A stretch of 64,000 nucleotides of DNA from Paramoeba atlantica (taxonomy: Eukaryota; Discosea): assembly GCA_977017575.1 (NCBI GenBank), contig CDRNVI010000153.1, positions 1 through 64,000 on the forward strand, in the 5' to 3' direction. Positions 35,201-45,950 of the stretch are shown one piece after another. Position 1 is the first letter of the stretch; each line of letters starts with the position of its first letter. Both the position numbers and the translations under genes were made by a program. The notes under the pieces were generated by a model, which ran no database searches, was not told the DNA's origin, and was given only the letters and a program-made list of their open reading frames with translations.

Positions 35201-38200
35201 TGACCTCAGCACAAGTGGATGATGAACTGTGGGATAAAATCACACAAATACTATCTTCATACCAAATAGCAGTGACCCCAGGAAAGCTATTCTGAAGCTC
35301 TTCACAGGCACTCTCAGAATGAACAGCACTCGTAGCTGCAAAACAAGCACCATTAAGTCTGTCTAAAGAGCGACAGCTTTCCCCTGGACAATCAACCGAG
35401 CAAAATCCAGCTTGTGCCTCACACTCAGCCTCATTTAAACCAAAAATAACGGACCCACCCACCAATTCACATGCCACTGTGTTTTCACAAAAATTTTGAT
35501 CACCAGCCACATATTGACAATCTCCTTCATCTTTTCCAGGGCAGTAAACACAATGACTCCCGCCACACTCAACATCATCAGGAAGCCCGGTCACAGGGCA
35601 GACAGTTGGGGCTGAAGAACATTCCTCCTCAGAGGAGGGCAACAAATGATAAGTTGACCAGCATTTAGCCATACAGGATGCAACTCTCTGCTTGCAAGAC
35701 GTTCCAAGGCAATGCACAGAGTGACAGAGCGTTCTGACACCATTTTCATCATCGGGAGGAAGGCCAAGTTCTTGGGCTTGGCATGCAATGGAACTCTGAT
35801 AAGAATACCGTGACCGCAAAGAGATATTCAGGGGTTCATCCAGAACAAGACAATCCACCTCAGTAGCCGCAGTTTTGAGAGCCTGAAAATAAGCTTCCGA
35901 ATCGCGAGGCTCAGAGGTAATTTCTGGAGGAAGAACATGGACACGCAAATAGTCTTCTAATGAGGGACTCATTTTGTGAACATAACATCTTAGGAAAGCA
36001 TCTTCGACTTCTTGTGTGGTTCCTATGTCGCACCTTTTGGTCTGAGGGTTACACCTCCCAGACCATTGCCCACAATGAATATCGGCAGCACAATCTATTC
36101 CCTTGAAATTATCTGGTTCATACAAAAATTAGCCCCCTACAAAGCACACAGGTGTATTGCGCGTGTTAAAAAAAAATCCAGCAGAAATAATAAACCTTGA
36201 AACCCTACTTCACGGAGACACACCCGAATCACCTTCTCTAGTTCTCTATCAAGGACAATAGCAAATTGATTTTCAGGGTCCTGGAATCAAACAGTGATTA
36301 TCAGAACAAAACGAAATTGGGGATAATAAAATGAAAAAAAAAAAAAAGGAGACATTGATGCCCGCGGAACATCCTCCTTCTAGGAGCTCATTCTTTAGAT
36401 TAAAAGAAACGGCAAAATCTTCAAAATATGTATCAGCACATTCAGGGACGCCACACATTGATGAAGAAGAATCTACAGGGCTAAACTGCTCTTTCTCTCG
36501 TTCAATTGAAATTGGGAGACAACACGCGACCTCCTGGTACAAAAAAAAAAGAGTGAGATGAGGGAGAAAGTGTGTGTGTGTGTGTTGTGCGTGTTGTGTT
36601 GGTGTGTGGGTCAAAAAACATTGTCAAAAACCTCCAGATTGGAATTACAACAAGCATCCTCTTCCCACTCAGTTGTGCCTTCATCATATTGACAAAAAAT
36701 TTGACCCTCGAAGGTGACATTCTCGGGGTGGATCCTCATCACTTCAAGAGCAGCAACTGTACAGGAAGTAACAGCATTCTGAGTCTGTAATACATCCAAC
36801 GAATACTAGTTTAAAAAGAGAGATTAGGAAAAGTTGTTGTGTGAAACAGCACAGCGCCCTTTCAAAAAAAAAAAATAACTAACTTTGTGAAATTGAAGGA
36901 AATTCAATGAACTTGTATTTTGGACTCTCGCCAGCTCGAGCTTCACAAGATCATTGAGGGAATCATAGTTTGTTTTGTTACACAGAGGTCCATGGTCGAG
37001 CGTGAAGGAGGAGAATGAGATAGTTGGTAAATAAGTACTGGATGAGGCCTTGTGGGTCTTATTACTGAAATCAAGCCCATTGTTTGGAAGCAAAGGAGGT
37101 TCACCCAATTCATTTGTGATATAACTTAATATTACAGAGAAATCATCCAGTTCAGAACGATCGAAATAGACAACTTTTTCAACAGTTAGAGGAATAACTC
37201 CAACCAAAGTTTTTTTGAGTAGGTGAACATTTGTTTCATTGTAATACAATCCATAGAGATCTGTGCTATGAGTATCCGAAAGTATTGTCATGCGCGGAGG
37301 CCAATGGATCAAAGGGTCAGAAAGTGGAGGAACTATCGTAAGTTTGCATTCCGTTGGCCAACATGTGCTCTTCGTGGTGCCTAAGACCCCCAAACTCATT
37401 GCTTGGAATCCTTCTTGATAAGTCATTCCAAAAGATGGAATAGATCCAGGTCGAGGGATTAAGGGAGTCAGATGAGGAAGAGCAACTGTCGAGAAAATGA
37501 TGGATCTAGGAGATGGAAAATAAACGCTGGCTGCACAGCGGACATATGAAGTAGAAGTAGAGCATATTGGGAAGGAAAGACGATTGTCTCCTTTGGTCTG
37601 ACTTTCCAAAAATGCATTCGCAAAAATAGGGCTGGATGAAGTATCTCTGGGAATGCAATAGACCCATGTACTTTGATCCGAAGTTTCTCCATTCCCAGCA
37701 AAGGAAACTTGGTGACACCCTATTTTTACCGCGCCCCCAAAAATGATTAGGAAATAAATTTTCAATAAAAATTAAGAAATCAGAAAAAAGAATAGAATTA
37801 ATGGGAAAAAACCGACCTGATGGAACTGGAAGAACGAAATCATAATTGGGATTTCTGTTGGGAACCAAGATTTCGAACGATTCAGTATCCTGGAGACAAG
37901 TTCGACCATTCTTTTCCTCCTCAGGAACATCGTCACAAGAAATTCTCCTCGGGGGGGGTTGCAAAGGGTAGTTTTGAGGAGAGAGAAGGATTTCAACATA
38001 GAAAGATGCACTGTAGAAAGAAGTAACTGCCAAAGAGTAGGTCCCCAAACTATAATCAGCATGAAGACTTGGGCAAACCACGAATGAGTTTTGGATAAAT
38101 CTGAATGAGATTGGTGGGAGGGACCCTTTGAACCAGCTGCCAGTCTGTTGATCAGGAAAAGCGTACAAATTGGAGAGAGAGAAAGTAGGAGCCCCATAGA

Positions 38201-38745
38201 AAGGACGAATGAAAATTTGGAACGGCTGGCAATAGGCCTCTTCAGGGACAAAAAACCGGAAAAATACTGTCTCGAGCGCTTGAGTATCAACAACAGGAGA
38301 TTTTTTTCCAAGAGATAAAGAATGATAAGGAGTGGAAGACTCACACCACTCCTTTACTTGATCAAAAACCTTTCCTCCCACTTGTGCTGGACCACAACAC
38401 TTCACATCATCACACCCTGTTGGCTTGAAAAAAAAAAAACTGGTGTCAGCAAGAAATCTATCTCAAAAAAAAAGTGCAGATTTTTTCAAAAACCTGTTGC
38501 GACGACCAATCACATGGAATACAATCCGATGGTGGACATTCTTGTTCAGCTCGCCCACACAAGAAAGATTCTCTGGCAAGATAGAGGTCTTGATCAAACT
38601 CCATTTGAAGTACCACCAGCTCAGAATATTCCCCTCCAGTTGTTGCATTGACAAACCTCACTTTTTGATCAAGGAGCTTTGGACGAATTGTTAAAGATCC
38701 AACAAAAAGAGAAAAAAGAACAAACACCAACAAAACGGTACGCAT
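32852..38745 (-). CDS. Giant receptor B: paralog of receptor A, 8 exons
   Basis: Minus-strand exons: 38494-38745, 37817-38423, 36884-37719, 36632-36805, 36354-36533, 36196-36280, 35205-36112 and 32852-35086. All phases agree and give 1758 residues ending in TGA. Residues 1-20 are a signal peptide. The ectodomain is Cys-rich with the same landmarks as receptor A (CIPCDW; DACCNS; EVEDAFLRCY; LVCDCFS). The last 315 residues carry about seven helices (SFFVRCLLFIII; MITEVFLLLFLV) resembling THH1/TOM1/TOM3 proteins. Exons 1-6 match receptor A one for one. Exon 7 corresponds to three exons of A and exon 8 to five, so introns were lost here or gained there. Intron 7 contains a 50-base T run on the coding strand. 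The two genes point toward each other across ankyrin gene C. Receptor function is inferred from architecture only. Confidence 0.85.
35147..35196. repeat. A50/T50 tract in receptor B intron 7
   Basis: Fifty consecutive A on the plus strand form an extreme polypyrimidine tract in the 118-base intron 35087-35204 of receptor B, starting about 8 bases downstream of the donor. Confidence 0.9.
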
Positions 38746-39725
38746 GGAAAGAGAAAAACACACCAACAAGAAAAAAGTTCAACACAACACAAAAACAGAA
38801 CACAAAAAAAAATAAAAAAGGAAGGCCCGTAAAATTCCAAAAAGACTTGCTGTGTTTGATGGTATTTCGGTTTTTCCAGGTTAGGATTGTTCCTTTTTAT
38901 TTCTCGGAGGTTTTCTCATCAACACTTGTTTTCTCCTCAAATAATAAAAAAAACGTAATATCAAAAATACCTAATACCCCAAAAAAGAACGGAACAACGT
39001 CAAACAACCAAAGAGTTGATCGAGACTCTCCCCGAAACTGTTTCAAAAGCCTCTGGGGTGGATAACCAAAAAAAAAAGGAAAGAAAAACAAAGAAAGACG
39101 CTGATTTTTCCAACACCCATTTTTTTGAGAAAAAGAAACAGATTGTTTTTATGTGATCCCAATCCCGAACCAGAACAAAAGTTTTCCCGCTCCCTCTCCT
39201 TCGCCGAACCGAAAGAAAACAACACGAAAGAAAAAAAAAGAAAGAGAAACCAAATAAAAATGATTTTTGAGCAGAGGAAAAGATTTTGCACACAGGTTTT
39301 CTTTCTTTCATTTCTTTTTTTTTTTGGGAGCTCATTCTGTATCTATCTCTCCTCATTCATTTGTTATTCACTTTTCCTTTGTTCTTGTCGGTCATCAATC
39401 ATCGTCGTTATGTCCAAAAGATTGTGGAGTCATTCCTGATGACACTTCTTTTCATTCTCTTTCTTTTTTCTCCTTTTTTTTGTTCAGTCCTTTTTTTCTG
39501 CCCTCACCCCTTCCACCACCAAAACAGGGAAAGCCTTTTGATGTTGGGACAAAATTATTTTAATTATTCGTTCTGAACTTATTTTTGAAGATCTCACTTT
39601 GGATTAATCCAGTTCTTGGATCTATTTTTTCCAAGGTTTTCTATTTATTTGTTTTTTGCAAGAGAATAATGTTTGTGTTGTTATTGTTGGTGGTGGGTGA
39701 AACTTTTTTATGGTGAAATTTTGAA
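38746..39725. promoter_or_regulatory. Divergent intergenic region between receptor B and DUF1501 remnant
   Basis: This 980-base region separates the ATG of receptor B (minus strand) from the first ATG of the DUF1501 remnant (plus strand) and should contain the receptor B promoter. It is AT-rich with T and A runs and short Lys- or Phe-rich open frames on both strands. I see no TATA box or other motif I would defend. Confidence 0.4.
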
Positions 39726-41273
39726 TGAACACATTTTTATTGATAACTGCAGTTATGATTCTTTTTGGACTGCCAGTTACCTTTGAGAAAACACTTGCCG
39801 GGACTACTCTTCTTCGTGTTAATGGGAAACCTCGTACTGAGTATTCTACTCCAAGATGGGACACTGAACTTGGTGGTATCACAACCACTTTTGTTGAAGG
39901 TGATGAGTATCAAATCCTCCTTGATTCAATTGTCATTGAAATAGATGATCAATTGTATTTCCATGATAGTGGGATCGCTCTCACAGAGAACACTCTGAAA
40001 TTCCCAATCCCTGATGGAGGTGGAGCAACTTCTCAGCTTGACCCTGAACTTCTCCGCTGTTCAAATGCTCCTCGTACCTCGTCGACGAAATTATTGATAA
40101 TCGTGAAAATCCGCACCCTTTGTTGAACGAAGAGACTCGAGTTGATCCAAGTTATGGTGCAGCCTGTAACCCCTGTTCTCGTGACATTGTCTCTCGTTGG
40201 TTGAGAATTGAAAATGACCCTTGTATTGAAGGAAATTTCCCAGATACTGACACGAATGATGCGCTGCAGTCATTATTATTAGCTGTGAGACAAAGGCGAA
40301 GATTGATCTCAACAATGGAAAAATTGGTCTTGTTCATGAGGCTTCAGCACCAGACGGGTTTAAACCATTTAAGCATGTACGCCCAGAAGGCGGAGGTTTT
40401 TGTGGTATTTCTTGGGGTCCCAAGGGTAAGTATCTGTCATTTCGAGGGGCTCACCCATTTCCTTGTGAGTGGAGTTAAGGTTTTTACTGTTGTCTTGGGG
40501 GTTTGCACTGGAGGCGTTAAGAAGACAACATTCGTGTTCTTTATTCGTCATGAGGCCTTCTTCGTGGTAGTCTTCTTCAGTTAACATTTCTTCGCCCTCG
40601 GATATCTCTTGGGAGAGGATCTCGTCTTCCTCAGGTTCCTCTTCTCCCCATTGAGAAGGTATCCCGAGGTCTTTCTTTCTTTTTTTGTTATCAGATTCAA
40701 AAGATGTAACTTTCGAGGCTGCTTTGAACAGTTTCAGATCATATTTCTTTTCATATTCCATTTTGGTTGTTGGTTCGATTTTTTTCTTTCTGTAGGGGCA
40801 GATGGGGGGGGATGGAAAATGGGGTATTTTCCTTCAAAGATTTTCCCGCATGTCACGCACAGTTTTTGGTATGGCTTCCAGGGGATTGGGAAATCAAAAT
40901 TAATGTTAAAACCAGCTTGTTTGATAAGGGGGACGAGGAGTGTAAACCTATGCAGGTCCTTTTTTTTTTCTAATCAGCTTGCCCTTTTCGCAACTTCCCG
41001 TCCCAGAAGTTCGAGGAAGAAGGTTGGAACTCGTGTGTAATGAAGGATGAAAACTCTTTTGGTTTGCTTGGGGCTTACAGGGTTCGGATCATCGACCTCA
41101 ATCCCGATTAAGTTTTCTCTGGGGATGTGGATAACCTCAAAGAGTGCCTGGCCACTTTTTCGATTGCGGTGTCGGGGTGAAACCCGTGGACTCTTATCAG
41201 GCATTGAAGGTAATCAAGATGTTTTTTGATCATTAAATTTTGGAGCACCCAACGTGGATGCAATTGCAGGTCC

Positions 41274-41320
41274 GTTTTCCAGGATGTGATTTAACACATT
41301 TAAACCACATCCTAGAAAAC
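41274..41320. repeat. Inverted repeat, 15-base arms, 17-base loop
   Basis: GTTTTCCAGGATGTG (41274-41288) and CACATCCTAGAAAAC (41306-41320) are reverse complements except for one position. The loop is AT-rich. It sits inside the insertion within the DUF1501 gene. Confidence 0.8.
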
Positions 41321-41577
41321 GACTCCTCCAACAGGTCCGTTGGTGCGATTGCAGGTCACTCGAGCGTCCCAAATTAACTTCGAGGATAGTTTCTTCTGTG
41401 GAGAAGGATTGAGTTTGTAACGCTTTTCTTCCGAGATCTGGTGTGATTTTGGTGGTTGGCTTTTCGTTCCTGCCTCGACCATCTCCTGGAGGGAGATTAC
41501 CGGACTTTCGTCGCTTTCGACTTCAAGGAAGTTCTCGACAAAAACCTCCTCTGATATCGATCGTGTGGTTGAAAAGC

Positions 41578-41653
41578 CTTCCCTCCGCCCTCTTCTCTCT
41601 TTCACTCCTTCTCCTTTTCAGAAGTTCAATTTGTCTGTTTTTCCACACCCCTC
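41578..41653. repeat. 76-base duplicate of ankyrin gene exon 1 segment
   Basis: This C/T-rich 76-base stretch (ending TTTTTCCACACCCCTC) is identical at 75 of 76 positions to 42373-42448 in exon 1 of the downstream ankyrin gene, in the same orientation at an offset of 795 bases. It ends exactly where DUF1501 coding sequence resumes. Confidence 0.9.
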
Positions 41654-42179
41654 ATGCTGATGTTTCGAATACCCTTCTCGATCGTTCTAACCGGATAAAT
41701 GAAGCCATAGAAGGATTTGTCAACGAAATGAAAGCTCAAGGGAGACATGATGAAGTTTTGACAGTGGTAACATCTGAATTTGCATGAACATTGACTCCAA
41801 ACAGTGGAGAAGGAAGTGATCACGCTTGGGGAGGTCATTATGCTTTAATTGGGGGAGAAGTTAATGGTAGAAAGATTCATGGAACCTATCCTGATATGAT
41901 CTTTCTGATGAGGGTCCTCTTGGTCTTGGTCATGGACGGCTCGTTCCTTCCGCGAGTTGGGACCAAGTATGGAATGGTGTTGTGGAGTGGTTTGGATTAT
42001 CTGAAGAGGAAGGTTTGGATTATGTCTTGATGAATCGACATGAATTTGAGGGTCACCTTTTCTCAAGAGATGATTTGTTTGAATAAATAATAAATAAATC
42101 ATTTTTTCAATTTTTTCCAATGGTTGTCCCTTTTTGGTCATAATTTCGTTTTTCCTTTTTTCAGTGGAAGAGAGAGAAG

Positions 42180-44679
42180 ATGCAATTGAGAAAAAGCATC
42201 AACTTTGAGTTTCAAGGAAGATCTCACTTGGGATATTTTCAGAAAAGACTGTGGAATGTCTATCCCTCTTTCTCTCTTCATTCCCTTTCCCCTTTCCATT
42301 CTCTCTTTCTCCAATCCAATCGCAGTTTTTCAACAACTTCAACAACCCGCTTTCCCTTCCCTCTCTCTTTGACTTCCCTCCGCCCTCTTCTCTCTTTCAC
42401 TCCTTCTCCTTTTCAAAAGTTCAATTTGTCTGTTTTTCCACACCCCTCTCCTTCTTTTGTTCTTCCCTCATCTTTTCTCTCTTCATTCTCTCCATCGAAT
42501 AATCAGAAATTATTTGAGGTTTGTCGATTTTTTTTTTTTATTTTATGGATCTCTGAATTATTTATTCACTTTTTAAACTTAAGAAAGAAAAAAAGAAAAA
42601 AAAAAGAGAAAGAAAAAAAAAGAAAAAAAAGAAAAGATCAAAGAATCATAAATGATGAAACACAAAGATATTTTTGAAATGAATTAATTCATTCCATTTT
42701 CAAAAGGAAGCACTTTTTATTGCTGTTGTTCAAAATCGTAAAAAAACTGTTTTATCAATTTTGGAGAACAAAAGAAGTGATTGGGATTTAGATTTTGAGC
42801 AAGTTTTTCTTTCTTCTATTTTCTTTTTTCCTTTTTCCTTTTCTTTTTTCTTTCATACTTTCAAGAGAAACATCAAGAGATCTCTAATAAAGGATATTTT
42901 CTCTCTTTTTTAAATCTTTATTTCTTTTTTCTAGAATGGAATAACTCCTCTTTTCATTGCTGCACAAAACGGGCATGAACAGATGGTTGAAATTTTATTG
43001 AAAAATGGTTCCAACGTTAATCTTTCAAGGAAGGTTTTTGATTTATTTTATTAAATTTTATTGATTGAATATTTTACTTATTTCGTTAAAGGATGGAATA
43101 ACTCCTCTTTTCATAGCTGCTCAAGAAGGACATCACCAAGTTGTTGCAATTTTATTGAAGAATGGTGCAAATGTTAATCCTTCAACTTTGGTCCGATTTT
43201 TTTGTTTCTTTTTGTTGTGCATGTTTTGAAACACAACAACTCAAACAACACAGTTGAAGATCCAGTATTTTTCTCTTTTTCTCTTTGATCTTACTTTTAT
43301 TTTTTTTTTCAAGCTTGATTCAACTCCTCTTCATGCTGCAATTTTCAAAAAACAAGAAAAAGTGGTTCAAATGTTATTAGAGAATGGAGCAAACATAAAT
43401 GCGCCAACACAAGTTTTTTTGATTTTATTTCATTTGTTTGTTATCGTTTGTTAAACAATAACATTTTTCTCTCCTTTTTTTTGATCTTTTTTTCATTTTT
43501 CAAAGGATGGATCAACTCCTCTTCATGTTGCTACTCTTTCTCGTAATGAAAAAGTGGTTCAACTCCTGTTGAAAAAAGGAGCAAAAGTTAAACTAACAAA
43601 AAAGGTATTCTTGATTGTTTTTATTTTATTTTATTTTGAATCCTTTGTTTATTCAAATTGTTTATTGAAAAACCAATTCAAAATACAAAACTAACAAAGA
43701 TATTTTTTTTCACTTTCAAAAGGGTGGAGAAACTCCTCTTTTCTTTTCTGCTCTCCAAGGAGACCAACAAATTGTCAAAATTTTATTGGAGAATGGCGCA
43801 AATGTTAATGCTACCGCGGAGGTTTTTTTTCAAAAAAATTTATTTTATTGGTTAGAATTAAGTTATTTCTTTTTTTCCCTGGTCCACTCTTTTTGAGATG
43901 AATTTGGTCCCAAATAAAGACTTTTTTTGTGTGTGTGTTTCTCAAAACTCTTCAAAAGAGAGGAAATCTTCACAATATTTTTGAGGATCTCTTTCTCCTG
44001 CTCAATTGCAGTTTCCTCCAATATGCTCACCCAACAGAGAGAACGGTGTTTTCTGAGTTTTATTTTCTTCCCACCTCTTTCCTCCAGCAAATCTTCATAT
44101 TTGTTTTTTATCAGCTGACAAAGTGCTCAGATAATCAGATAAAATCAAATTAATGTGTAACATTGAAAGCTCTTTGTTGAAGGCCATGTCCTTTTCCTAA
44201 TTGGAGATGGGAACAAAAGCAATTCATTTGAAAAAACATAAATAACACAACACTGAGAAAAAATATTTTCTGTTTTTTTTTGTGATTTTTATTTTAATTT
44301 TCAAGGATGGAGCAACTCCTCTTCTCGTGGCTGCTCAAGAAGGACAGCACCAAGTTGTTGATTTTTTATTGAAGAATGGTGCAAATGTTAATGATTCAAT
44401 GAAGGTTTTTGAATTTATTTTAATTGTTTGATCGATTTTTATTTTCTTTTATTTTCTTTTGTTGATCTCAATCAATATGAAACGATAACAACACAAACAC
44501 ACAACAACTGATTAGGGGATTTTTAGGGGATTTTTTTCTCTCTCTTTCTTTTTGATCTTCTTTTTCCTTTTTCAAGATTGAATGGACTCCTCTTCATGGT
44601 GCTGTTTACAACAATCATGAAAAAGTGGTAAAAATTTTAGTGGAGAAAGGAGCAAATATTCACGCTCCAACACAGGTTT

Positions 44680-44710
<31 letters not shown>

Positions 44711-45841
44711 TTATTTAATAATTAATTATCCAAAAGAAATCAACCAACTCAGAAATATAAAAAACAATTTCATCAGATGCAACACTGATAAAAAGTATTT
44801 TTTCTCTTTCAAGCTGGGAGGATCGCCACTGTACATTTCTGCTCAAAGGGGACATGAACGAATTGCTAAAATTCTATTGAAGAAAGGAGTAAACATTAAT
44901 ACACCAGCATATGTTTTTATTCATTTAATAATTTGTTTGAAAAGTACTTCTCTTATTGAACCATTTTTTTATATTTTTTTTTTAATAGGATGGAGGAACT
45001 CCTCTTTATATCGCAGTTTATCATCATCATGAAAATATGATCAAACTTCTCTTGAAAAATGGAGCAAATGTTAATATGGCAACAATGGTATTATTTTATT
45101 TTATTTTTTTAGAACCAACACAATACTAAGAAACATATTTTTCTCTCTTTTTTTTTCGCCTTTCAAAAGGATGGATCAACTCCTCTTTTCATGGCTGCTC
45201 AAGAGGGACTTCAACAAATAGTTGAAATTTTATTGAAGAACGGTGCAAATGTTAACACTCAAAAAAAGGTTTTTGAATTTATTTGAGAAATGAAATTGTT
45301 TTTTCTTTTGTTGAAATCAATCACAAAAAACAACACAACAAAGAAGTTGTTCTCTTTTTTTATATTTCTTTAATGTTCTCTTTTTCAAGGATGGCACAAC
45401 CCCTCTTTTCATGGCTGCTCAAGAGGGACATCATCAAGTTGTTGAAATTTTATTGAAGAATGGTGCAAACGTTAATGATTCAAGGGAGGTTTTTGAATTT
45501 ATTCTATTTAAAACCACAAAAACACAACAACAACTGAATATCCTCTCTTTTCTTTTTGTACTTTCTTTTCCTTTTTTCAAGAATGGAGGGACTCCTCTTC
45601 ATGCTGCTGTTTTCAATCAACATGAAAAAATTGTTGAGATTCTATTGAATAATGGAGCAAAAATATGTGATTCAATGATGGTTTTTTTTTTATCTATGAC
45701 AAAAAAAACTAGAATTCACAATAACAAGATTAACAAAAGTTATTTTCTCTTCTTTCTCTCTCTCTCTCTCTCTTTTGTTAGGGAGTCGCTGTTAAAAGGG
45801 GAAATCAAAAGATTGTTGAATTGTTGAAAAGAGAAGTTTAA
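42180..45841 (+). CDS. Ankyrin-repeat protein, 12 repeats each encoded by its own 99-nt exon
   Basis: Fifteen exons give 560 residues: 42180-42518, 42707-42802, 42935-43033, 43092-43190, 43314-43412, 43506-43604, 43723-43821, 44306-44404, 44577-44675, 44814-44912, 44989-45087, 45170-45268, 45390-45488, 45582-45680, 45782-45841. Every intron is phase 0. Exons 3-14 are each exactly 33 codons and encode one ankyrin repeat (DGxTPLxxAAxxGHxxxVxxLLxxGANVN). Exon 2 is a diverged repeat, and the last exon is a short cap ending in TAA. Exon 1 is Ser/Pro/Phe-rich with no known domain, and its ATG at 42180 is provisional. Donors are mostly GTTTTT. Ankyrin stacks bind other proteins; the partner is unknown. 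The intron before exon 8 is unusually long (484 bases). The gene converges on the PhyH gene, 110 bases away. Confidence 0.9.
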
Positions 45842-45950
45842 ATCGATCTGAATATGTGAGGAAAGAAAGTTCCTTGAAACTCCTTTGAAGAGTAATTTTT
45901 GAGTTTTTTCATTAGAATATCTTTCGCAAGTTCAAACATCTCCACTTTTT

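Larger units (their letters stand above)
40330..41653. other. Insertion inside the DUF1501 gene with minus-strand ORF fragments
   Basis: The left edge is approximate; the right edge is sharp, at the base before CATGCTGATG (His-Ala-Asp of DUF1501). The minus strand carries three open fragments: about 41312-41605, 40974-41204 and 40369-40761. Between the last two, translation includes CVTCGKIFEGKYPIF, a Cys-x-x-Cys pair like a zinc motif. They may be the remains of a retrotransposon ORF1, but do not clearly match the LINE at 8-15 kb. The right-hand 76 bases (41578-41653) duplicate part of the ankyrin gene at 42373-42448. A 15-base inverted repeat lies at 41274-41320. Confidence 0.5.
39726..42085 (+). 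pseudogene. DUF1501-family secreted protein, broken gene with internal insertion
   Basis: The 5' part starts at ATG 39726 with a hydrophobic leader (about 25 residues) and continues about 115 codons. A frame change near 40075 leads into a second open stretch to about 40280. The 3' part (41654-42085) matches the C-terminal part of DUF1501 proteins: HADVSNTLLDRSNRINEAIEGF, TVVTSEFA, then TLTPN, GSDHAWGGHY, YPD, GHGRLVPSASWDQ and VEWFG. Three defects are seen. A TGA (about 41785) stands where this family has Arg (SEFAR). A frameshift follows YPD near 41895. About 1.3 kb of unrelated sequence lies between the N- and C-terminal parts. DUF1501 proteins are commonest in bacteria such as Planctomycetes, so transfer is possible but not shown. 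Confidence 0.75.

Noticed and set aside
40369..40761. Independent minus-strand gene of 130 codons opposite the DUF1501 remnant
   Set aside because: It has no start context, no continuation and no recognisable domain. It is more likely part of the inserted, decayed sequence.
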